A DNA stretch of 33,443 nucleotides from Verrucomicrobiota bacterium (GTDB lineage: Bacteria > Verrucomicrobiota > Verrucomicrobiia > Chthoniobacterales > UBA10450). The stretch lies in the NCBI GenBank assembly GCA_003219435.1, contig QHOW01000023.1, positions 1-33,443 on the forward strand, given 5' to 3'. Made by a program: the position numbers and the translations under genes. Below, in pieces: positions 16,773-23,735 of this stretch (position 1 is its first letter; the number at the start of each line of letters is the position of its first letter). The notes under the pieces are model-generated. The model ran no database searches, was not told where the DNA came from, and saw nothing but the letters and a program-made list of their open reading frames with translations.

Positions 16773-17234
16773 CTACCTCTTTGCATTCGCGGCTGTGAGA
16801 ATTCGCTTTTGCATCCTCTCCATCTCACGGGCGTCAACGCGGTTGCGATCGTCGAAACCGTGCAAATGCAAAAGGCCATGGACGATGTACAATCGAAGTT
16901 CGCGTGCGAGCGAATTTCCGAAGACACGAGCGTGACGTCGCGCTGTTTCAACGCTGATAAAGATTTCGCCATGTTGAAACGTCAGCACGTCCGTAGGTCC
17001 CGTTTGATTGAGGAATTGCCGATGCAACGACGCCATTCGACGATCCGAGACAAGCCAAACGAAAATCTTGCTCAGCCTGGTTAGGTCCGTCGGTTCCCGC
17101 TTGCGCAGTCGCAGACACGCACGCAGCGCTTTCGCCGCGAACTTTTCGAGATCGCCAACGTTAATAGGAACAGTTCGTTGCAGATTGCGAACGGTGATCT
17201 GCGGAAGTGCTGCAGGGTTTGGATCGCTCCTCAT
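16773..17234 (-). CDS. ybeY: Endoribonuclease YbeY (rRNA maturation factor)
   Basis: TDVLTFQHGEIFISVETARRHA ... ELRLYIVHGLLHLHGFDD; start taken at MRSDPNPAALPQITVRN. Confidence 0.85.
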   Translation of the reverse strand: MRSDPNPAALPQITVRNLQRTVPINVGDLEKFAAKALRACLRLRKREPTDLTRLSKIFVWLVSDRRMASLHRQFLNQTGPTDVLTFQHGEIFISVETARRHARVFGNSLARELRLYIVHGLLHLHGFDDRNRVDAREMERMQKRILTAANAKR

Positions 17235-17246
17235 CGAATTCGCCAA

Positions 17247-17277
17247 CTGTAGGGGAGGCTGACAGCTTCCCCTACAG
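17247..17277. repeat. 31-bp palindrome CTGTAGGGGAGGCTGACAGCTTCCCCTACAG
   Basis: Near-perfect 14-bp arms around GAC, between panE and ybeY. Confidence 0.85.
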
Positions 17278-17296
17278 AACATTCCGTTGTTCGCGC

Positions 17297-18241
17297 TCAT
17301 CGGGAGGTTTCCTTCTCTGGCTGCGCCCGCTTTGCATCAAGAGCTTTAAGGAGCGCATAGACCATCTCAAGTTTCGGCGTGTTTGCGCCGGCAGCAGCAG
17401 CGCGGCGCAGCGGCTCGCCCCAAATCGCTTCCACCTCGAGTGGCTTGCCCGCCCTCCAGTCAAGCAATGTGGCAGGTTTGTACGCGCTCATGTTTCCTGT
17501 GCGTTTGATTTGCTCAAGAGCCGCGGCGCTCTCCAGCGCATGACCGCATTTGTTTGCCGCATCAATCACCTCATTCATCAGGCCCAGGGTCACGCGATGT
17601 AAAGCTTCATCGGCAAGAATGGCGGCCGTATCGAGTCCGCCGGCGAGGATTGACAATCCGTTAAAGGGAATATTCCAGACAAGCTTGCGCCAGCGCTCGA
17701 GCGCAAGGTCCTCGGCGATGCCGCACTTGATTCCGCAGGCGGAAAACTGCGAAGCGATCGCATGTATGCGTTCACCTGGTTTGCGACCGTACTCGCCGAT
17801 CACGATATGCCCGTAATCGTAACACTCGATTTCGGTGCGCGAAATGCGACTCAAACAAATGAAGCAAAGACCACCCAGCACGCGTTCCGCTCCAAAATGC
17901 GCGGCGAGAAATTCTTCATTGCCCAGGCCGTTCTGCAAGGTGAGGAGCATCGTCCGCTCATGCAGAAGCGGGGGGATAAGATCGACGAGATCGGCATTGG
18001 AAATCGCCTTGACGGCGATCAGAATCAAATCGCACGGGCCGATTTCCTTCGTTGAGTTGTAACAGTTTACTTTTGCGACTCGGAAATTCTCACCTCTGCC
18101 GCGGACGTATAAACCCTTCTCTCGCACCTGGGTCAAATCGCCGCGCATCAAGAAATGCACGTCACTCCCGCCGTAGCCGAGTCTTGCTCCATAGTAGCCA
18201 CCGATTGCTCCCGAACCGACTACCGCGATGCGCAAGCCCAT
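17297..18241 (-). CDS. panE: 2-dehydropantoate 2-reductase (ApbA/PanE family)
   Basis: LRIAVVGSGAIGGYYGARLGYGGSDVHFLMRG ... LILIAVKA ... LTLQNGLGNEEFLAAHFGAERVLGG ... ERWRKLVWNIPFNGLS. Confidence 0.88.
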   Translation of the reverse strand: MGLRIAVVGSGAIGGYYGARLGYGGSDVHFLMRGDLTQVREKGLYVRGRGENFRVAKVNCYNSTKEIGPCDLILIAVKAISNADLVDLIPPLLHERTMLLTLQNGLGNEEFLAAHFGAERVLGGLCFICLSRISRTEIECYDYGHIVIGEYGRKPGERIHAIASQFSACGIKCGIAEDLALERWRKLVWNIPFNGLSILAGGLDTAAILADEALHRVTLGLMNEVIDAANKCGHALESAAALEQIKRTGNMSAYKPATLLDWRAGKPLEVEAIWGEPLRRAAAAGANTPKLEMVYALLKALDAKRAQPEKETSR

Positions 18242-18260
18242 TTAACGAGTTAACGATTTT

Positions 18261-18353
18261 TGTCATTCCGAGCGGAGCAAAGCGCGGTCGAGGAATCTCT
18301 CAACATCAACAGTAAGAGGTGTCTCGACTCCGCTCGACATGACAGGAACGAAA
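18261..18353. repeat. Inverted-repeat intergenic element (TGTCATTCCGAGCGGAG...CTCCGCTCGACATGACA)
   Basis: Arms TGTCATTCCGAGCGGAG...TCGAGGAATCTCT and AGAGGTGTCTCGACTCCGCTCGACATGACA in the panE-ndh gap. Confidence 0.75.
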
Positions 18354-18374
18354 TCACTAAACCATTAACCGTTT

Positions 18375-19655
18375 TCACGCCGGCGGTCTCTGTTCTGCCT
18401 GAAAATTCCGCGTGATCAAGCGCGCGCCTTTGTTGAACGTAAAATATGCCCACGCCCATTGGAAAAGCACTGCGAGGCGGTTGCGAAAGCCGACCAGAAA
18501 AATAATGTGCACAAAAAGCCAGACGAGCCACGCCGGAAGCCCGCTCAAATGCACGATATTTAAATCCGCGACGGCTTTGTTCCGTCCAATCGTTGCCATG
18601 CTTCCTTTGTCCCAATAGCGGAAACGCTGTGGTTTGCGTCCCTCGATCATTGCTAAAATGTTGCGCGCCGCGTGACGCCCCTGCTGCATGGCGACTGGTG
18701 AAACTCCCGGTAAAGGCTGCCCAGTCTGATGTGAAAAATTTGCGAGGTCGCCAATCACCTGGACCTCGGGGTGTGCGGGAATTGTAAGATCGTCGTTCAC
18801 GATGACCCGGCCGACTCGATCGACCGGCGCGCCGAGTGTTTTTCCAACGAATGAAGCGTTGTTACCCGCAGCCCAGATTTTAACGCGGCATGGAACAAAT
18901 TCGTCGCCTACCTGCACTCCGGCCTCAGTGAGGGCAGTCGCGCGCGCGCCTGTGCGCACTTCCACGCCAAGATCGACCAGTTGTTTCAATGCGCTCGCTG
19001 ATAAATCTTCTGGAAAGGCAGCCAGCAAGCGCCGCTCGCCCTCGATGAGAATCACGCGTGTCTGAGATGGATCGATATGGCGAAAATCTCTGGCCAACGT
19101 GTAGCGCGCGATCTCTGCAATTGCGCCTGCCATTTCCACGCCGGTCGGTCCGCCGCCAATGATCACGAAAGTCATCGCCGCCTTCCGCGCTGCTTCGTCG
19201 GTGATTTTCTCCGCGTATTCGTATGCCATGAGAAGGCGACGCCGCAGCTCGATCGCGTCCTCGAGACTTTTCAGTCCGGGCGCCAATTTTTCCCATTCGT
19301 TATGCCCGAAATAGGAGTGCCGCGCGCCGGTGGCCAGGATCAGGAAGTCATAATCGATTTCCATCTCGATCGTCTTAATTTTTTTGGCATCGACATCAAC
19401 CGATTCCACCTCGGCAAGGATTACCTCCACATTCTTGTATTTGCTCAACACAGCCCGCACTGGCGCAGCAATGTCGGCCGGTGACAGCGCGGCTGTCGCA
19501 ACCTGATAGAGCAGCGGCTGAAAGAGATGGTAATTCGTACGGTCGATCACGGTGACGCGTATATCTTCGCAAGCCAGCTTCTTCGCTGCCTCCAGTCCAC
19601 CAAATCCCGCTCCAACTATCACCACGTGCGGCTTTTCCGTTGGCGTGTTCTCCAT
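18375..19655 (-). CDS. NAD(P)/FAD-dependent oxidoreductase, type II NADH dehydrogenase-like
   Basis: Start at MENTPTEKPHVVIVGAGFGGLEAAKKLA; NYHLFQPLLYQVATAALSPADIAAPVR; FVIIGGGPTGVEMAGAIAEIA; VIGDLANF. Confidence 0.88.
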   Translation of the reverse strand: MENTPTEKPHVVIVGAGFGGLEAAKKLACEDIRVTVIDRTNYHLFQPLLYQVATAALSPADIAAPVRAVLSKYKNVEVILAEVESVDVDAKKIKTIEMEIDYDFLILATGARHSYFGHNEWEKLAPGLKSLEDAIELRRRLLMAYEYAEKITDEAARKAAMTFVIIGGGPTGVEMAGAIAEIARYTLARDFRHIDPSQTRVILIEGERRLLAAFPEDLSASALKQLVDLGVEVRTGARATALTEAGVQVGDEFVPCRVKIWAAGNNASFVGKTLGAPVDRVGRVIVNDDLTIPAHPEVQVIGDLANFSHQTGQPLPGVSPVAMQQGRHAARNILAMIEGRKPQRFRYWDKGSMATIGRNKAVADLNIVHLSGLPAWLVWLFVHIIFLVGFRNRLAVLFQWAWAYFTFNKGARLITRNFQAEQRPPA

Positions 19656-19664
19656 GGGCAACAA

Positions 19665-19721
19665 TTGTAGGGCGTTTCTGCGAAACGCCAATCTTCTGGC
19701 GCCTAACACAGGCGCCCACAA
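19665..19721. repeat. Twin-hairpin element with terminal inverted repeats TTGTAGGGCG...CGCCCACAA
   Basis: GGCGTTTCtgcGAAACGCC and TGGCGCCTaacacAGGCGCCCA; lies in the divergent ndh/rpmI intergenic region. Confidence 0.8.
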
Positions 19722-19766
19722 ATCGATCCTTGTCAGCACTGCAATTTCCTCTATCTTTCGCCGCTC

Positions 19767-19976
19767 ATGCCGAAATCGATCGCTCGCAGCAAGACACGCA
19801 AAGCAGTGGCAAAACGCTTCAAGATCACCGCACGCGGGAAGGTCCTGAGAGCGCACTCTTCGCGCCGGCATTTGCTTTCATCCAAGAATGCAAAACGCAG
19901 ACGCCACCTCGGTAAGGCGGCCCGAGTCCACGATACGGATGTTGCCCGTATCAAGGCAAATCTGCCATTTGGCTAG
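19767..19976 (+). CDS. rpmI: 50S ribosomal protein L35
   Basis: MPKSIARSKTRKAVAKRFKITARGKVLRAHSSRRHLLSSKNAKRRRHLGKAARVHDTDVARIKANLPFG is typical bL35. Confidence 0.92.
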   Translation: MPKSIARSKTRKAVAKRFKITARGKVLRAHSSRRHLLSSKNAKRRRHLGKAARVHDTDVARIKANLPFG

Positions 19977-20337
19977 CAGGCGGCTTTGGCGCGCCCCCGC
20001 CAAGTTGCAAATTACGGTGTGATCTCTCAGAGAGAGAATACCGCTTAGTACCCGGCAGGCGCGATTGCTTCGCGGCGCATCGTCGTGGTAGTAGTCGTTA
20101 CGGTCGTCATTTGGCGCATGGCTTCCAGCGAGTTAGGCGCCGGCTCCGGACTATATAGATCGCGGCGATTAACGAGCGTAGTCCACGAGTTCGCCGCGGC
20201 GAAAAGAACCAAGAGCAAAACCAGCGCCAGCCATTTCACAGCGTCGATGCAAACAGAAGCATCATGGCTTGTCAATGCCCGGGTCCTTTTTTGAAAAACG
20301 CGATTGCATGAAGGCGATGTTGCGGGAAAATTCCCTT

Positions 20338-20436
20338 TCCGCCAGGGGCTATGGATTGAGGACTTACGAACCCCGCCAGGGCAGGAATGCAGCAACGGTA
20401 GTCTGATCCTCCTTGCCGTAGTTCTCTGGCGGGCTT
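20338..20436 (+). ncRNA. ffs: Small bacterial signal recognition particle RNA (4.5S-like)
   Basis: Domain IV signature CCGCCAGGGCAGGAATGCAGCAACGG (GGAA tetraloop on GCA/TGC, symmetric and asymmetric loops). Flanks pair: CCGCCAG/CTGGCGG, GAGGA/TCCTC. Followed by a T-run. Confidence 0.85.
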
Positions 20437-20440
20437 TTTT
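20434..20440 (+). terminator. Intrinsic terminator U-tract after the SRP RNA terminal stem
   Basis: CTGGCGGGCTTTTTT follows the paired 3' end. Confidence 0.55.
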
Positions 20441-20467
20441 GGTAGGGCGCGACCGCCGGGCGCGCTG
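20440..20467. repeat. Partial copy of the TGGTAGGG element
   Basis: tggtagggcgcgaccgccgggcgcgctg vs tggtagggtgcgaccgccgggcgcgccg at 22546 (26/28). Confidence 0.75.
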
Positions 20468-20481
20468 CCGGCAGTTGGAAT

Positions 20482-20769
20482 ATGAAACTCCTCAAGGTAA
20501 AAACGGCGCGCTTTTCCCAAGTGGTAGAAGAATCTGGGAAACCGGAGGTTTACACGCTTTGGCAAAAACCGGCCGCCGATCGGCATTTACAATCGCAGAT
20601 TAAGAATAACCGCGTCATGACGATTCAAAAGAGCGACGGCGGGACAGATTTTGGAATGTCTGGTTTCAAAGAAAGGAAAGGCGCAACTTATCTCCTGTTT
20701 CCCAAATCGCTGAAACGCTTTGCGAACAAGCGAATCGTCGGAATCGACTGGGCGCTTCTTCGTGAGTAG
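20482..20769 (+). CDS. Hypothetical protein (95 aa)
   Basis: ORF with ATG, plausible globular composition (KLLKVKTARFSQVVEESGKPEVYTLW...GFKERKGATYLLFPKSLKRFANKRIVGIDWALL); no family recognised. Confidence 0.5.
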   Translation: MKLLKVKTARFSQVVEESGKPEVYTLWQKPAADRHLQSQIKNNRVMTIQKSDGGTDFGMSGFKERKGATYLLFPKSLKRFANKRIVGIDWALLRE

Positions 20770-20802
20770 GGAATGTTCTGGTCCCTTCGCCACCTCGCCC
20801 AT

Positions 20803-20872
20803 GCTGTAGTCCTCAGCGGATTTGGTGCGGTACTCCCTCAGGGCCAATGCGCTGAGGACAGCGCACGCTACA
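20803..20872. repeat. Inverted-repeat element GCTGTAGTCCTCAGCG...CGCTGAGGACAGCGCACGCTACA
   Basis: Arms complementary by direct reading; intergenic between the 95-aa ORF and the HIT gene. Confidence 0.75.
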
Positions 20873-20882
20873 GGAGGTCGCT

Positions 20883-21218
20883 CTAGCCCGGTGGCCAGGC
20901 GAGTGCGCGTTTGCCAAGCAGATGCACATGCAAATGCGGCACGCTCTCACCTGCGTCGGGTCCGCTGTTGATTACGACGCGGTAACCACTGGAAAGGTCG
21001 AGTTTCTTAGCGAGATCGCGTGCCACGAGAAGTAATTTCCCGAGTAACGCGCGGTCGTTTTCGGTCGCATCCGCCAGACGCGGCACCACCCTTTTGGGGA
21101 CGATTAGCACATGCACCGGGGCTTGCGGATTCACGTCGTGAAAGGCGACCGCTTCGTTATCTTCCCAGATGATTTCCGCCGGAATGTGGCGCGCGATGAT
21201 TTTTTCAAAAATAGTCAT
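20883..21218 (-). CDS. HIT (histidine triad) family protein
   Basis: TIFEKIIARHIPAEIIWEDNEAVAFHDVNPQAPVHVLIVPKR...GYRVVINSGPDAGESVPHLHVHLLG (HLHVHLL triad). Confidence 0.92.
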   Translation of the reverse strand: MTIFEKIIARHIPAEIIWEDNEAVAFHDVNPQAPVHVLIVPKRVVPRLADATENDRALLGKLLLVARDLAKKLDLSSGYRVVINSGPDAGESVPHLHVHLLGKRALAWPPG

Positions 21219-21311
21219 GGCATTTTTACGTACCTTCGCCACGCGTGCTCCGAAGGGGATTCGCGAGCAGGCGGGGCGGCAGGGACAAGTGAACTTCGGA
21301 ATGAGCCGGCA

Positions 21312-21893
21312 TTAGCGCAAGGAACAATTAAACAGCGTGACGCTCCCATTCGCCGTTAGTTTTTCGCGCACGAAACAGACGATTTCCTCACGCAGGGCGT
21401 CGCAGGCGCGCGTCCATGCTTTCACGCCGCGAAGTTGTTTCACGCAAGATTGCAGCGAGCAGAGTTGCAGGTCGTCCACGCCGGTCTCAATGAGCGTGTT
21501 GATCCGCTTTTCCAAGAGATCAAAAAACGCGAGCTCGTAACCCGTGCCCGCTTCGTAAGCAATGTCCAGCAACGAGATGGAAATGGGCGGCGGGGAAGGC
21601 GCAAAATGCGGCACGATTTCCTTATAACCGATCACTTTCAGGACGTAGCGCACGGTCTGCGAGAGCTGGCTGAAGGCGACTACGTTTTCGTCATTCCGCA
21701 GGTGCAGATAAAACGCAATGCTCTCGGTGACGTGATCGGTTAGCCACCAGCGCGGATAGCCGGCTTCATCAGCCGCCCGCGTGATCGCAGCGTGCAGCCA
21801 ATCGCGATTGAACTCGAACAGTTGCCCCGAGTCCGTGCGGAGATATGGAAATTCTTCCTTAAACGCGACCATGGTTCTTGTTAATTGCGGCAT
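21312..21893 (-). CDS. Conserved-looking hypothetical protein downstream of nrdR
   Basis: ORF overlapping the 3' end of nrdR; MPQLTRTMVAFKEEFPYLRTDSGQLFEFNRDWLHAAITRAADEAGYPRWWLTDHVTESI; family not recognised. Confidence 0.6.
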   Translation of the reverse strand: MPQLTRTMVAFKEEFPYLRTDSGQLFEFNRDWLHAAITRAADEAGYPRWWLTDHVTESIAFYLHLRNDENVVAFSQLSQTVRYVLKVIGYKEIVPHFAPSPPPISISLLDIAYEAGTGYELAFFDLLEKRINTLIETGVDDLQLCSLQSCVKQLRGVKAWTRACDALREEIVCFVREKLTANGSVTLFNCSLR

Positions 21894-22425
21894 CGCGCGA
21901 TCGAGCAGGAACGGTAGCCGACTCGCCCTGCGCTGTCTCAGGCGGAAACAATTCCCGCTGGAGCGCATTCGTCTTTACCCGGTGACCAAGCGTATGGATT
22001 GCGTCCACAAATTGATCGACATCCTGAAAGCGCTGGTACACGGAGGCGTAACGCAAATACGCCACTTCATCGATGCCGCGCAATTTGTCGAGCACTTTGG
22101 CTCCGATGGCCGAAGAAGGAACCTCGCGTCCGGTCGTTTCGAGTTCGTGGACAATTTCGTCCACCATGTCTTCCAGTGTGAGAAGGCTGGTCGAACGTTT
22201 TTCAAAAGCTTTGGCGATGCTGCCGGCCAGTTTGCGCCGATCGAACGGCTCATGTGTCCTGTCACGTTTCACCACGCGCAGATCGGAACGTTCGATCTCC
22301 TCATAGGTGGTAAAGCGATATTTGCATTTCAGACATTCGCGGCGACGGCGAATGCTCGAACTATCCCGCGACTGACGGGAATCGATGACTTTGTCATCAC
22401 GAGACCCGCACTTGGGGCAACGCAT
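21859..22425 (-). CDS. nrdR: Transcriptional repressor NrdR
   Basis: MRCPKCGSRDDKVIDSRQSRDSSSIRRRRECLKCKYRFTTYEEIE zinc ribbon plus ATP-cone (VVKRDRTHEPFDRRKLAGSIAKAFEKR). Confidence 0.95.
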   Translation of the reverse strand: MRCPKCGSRDDKVIDSRQSRDSSSIRRRRECLKCKYRFTTYEEIERSDLRVVKRDRTHEPFDRRKLAGSIAKAFEKRSTSLLTLEDMVDEIVHELETTGREVPSSAIGAKVLDKLRGIDEVAYLRYASVYQRFQDVDQFVDAIHTLGHRVKTNALQRELFPPETAQGESATVPARSRDAAINKNHGRV

Positions 22426-22545
22426 AGTGTCAGAGCGCTAATTAGCACACCATAGGTTGTGGCGTCAATGCTTCTTTCGGTTCTTTCTTGCTCTTCTTCA
22501 TGATCGCGTTTTGAACCTCATATCGTAATCAAAATCCGAGACGAG

Positions 22546-22614
22546 TGGTAGGGTGCGACCGCCGGGCGCGCCGCGTCGGACAGACGGGCTCCCGCAACTT
22601 CGGGATCCCTACCA
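22546..22614. repeat. 69-bp element with 8-bp terminal inverted repeats TGGTAGGG...CCCTACCA
   Basis: Internal stem TCCCG...CGGGA; first 28 nt nearly match 20440-20467. Confidence 0.75.
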
Positions 22615-22686
22615 TTTGTGAGATGGCTGCCAGCGCTTCAGCACGCCGCATTGACGTGGCATGTCGCCGACGGTACACGCTTCGGA

Positions 22687-23606
22687 ATGGAGAAGCGCAG
22701 CTCAACCAGCGCAACCTACGGTCCCTGGCTTGTCGGTCTTGGCGCCGCGCTTTGGGGCACGGAGAGCGCGTGGCGGATCCCGCTCAACGAATTGTTCGAT
22801 GCGAAGGTGATCGTTTTCTGGGAACACGTGCTCATCCTGATCATGTTCCTGCCGATTCTAATCTCGCGTTTTGACGAGATCCCTAAAATCCATGCGTGCA
22901 CTTGGGGATACCTGGTTTTCTCCGGTTTCGCTGGCTCGGCTGTCGGCACAATCTTTTTCACGTTAGCGTTAAAATACGGGAATCCGACCGTGGTAAACGT
23001 GATCCTGAATATCCAGCCGGTTATTTCAACAATGGCTGCATTCCTGGTCTTCGCCGACCGGCTGGCCCCTCGCTTTTTCGTTTACGCCAGCATTGCGATT
23101 CTTGCGGGAATCTTCGTCTCGGTAGCGCATCCAGCGCTGATCGGCGTCTCATTTGAGCGCGCCGGCCTGAGCCAGGGCACCGGGTTCGCACTCATTTGCG
23201 CGCTCTTCTGGGGTCTCTCGACCGTTGCCGGCTCGCCGCAAGTTTGCGCATTGTCGTCGGGCTCACCTGCATGACGCTGATCCTTCTCGCCTACGGCAAA
23301 CTTCATGGCGCGACGCTCTGGCCGATGGCGGCGCAGACACACGCCGCAAAGGCGATCGTTCTACTGGTTCTTCTCGCTTCGGTCTCAGGCGGAATTCCGC
23401 TCTTGATTTATTTTGAAGGGCTTCGTCTCACGCGCGCATCGACGGCTGGCTATTTCGAAATGATTCAGACGCTGGCCGCCGTTTGCATCACCTGGGGCTT
23501 CTTTCACGCGAGTCTCTACCCGCACCAGGTCGTTGCGGCGCTCGTTCTCATCGCAGCGGTCGCCATGGTCCACCACGTTCAACTACAGGTCGAAGCACAC
23601 GACTGA
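22687..23606 (+). pseudogene. EamA/DMT family transporter interrupted by a frameshift near 23240
   Basis: N-terminal half in one frame (MEKRSSTSATYGPWLVGLGAALWGTESAWRIPLNELF...GFALICALFWGLSTVAG), continuing in another frame (LAASLRIVVGLTCMTLILLAYGKLHGA...IAAVAMVHHVQ). Confidence 0.8.
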
Positions 23607-23735
23607 TCGCTGGTGGCTTGTGGCGACTGCCCCAATCACAGGGCGGCGCTACGGTCTTCCAACAGAGAACAGAGCAAATCACAAAGCAAAATCGCTCCAT
23701 TTGCTCTTTGTTAGGGTGGAAATAGACTCGCTGTA

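Noticed and set aside
20045-20395. 116-aa minus-strand ORF with a TM and TTVTTTTTT tail
   Set aside because: Its 5' part overlaps the SRP RNA antisense. A shorter membrane peptide from an internal GTG (VKWLALVLLLVLFAAANSW) is possible but unsupported.
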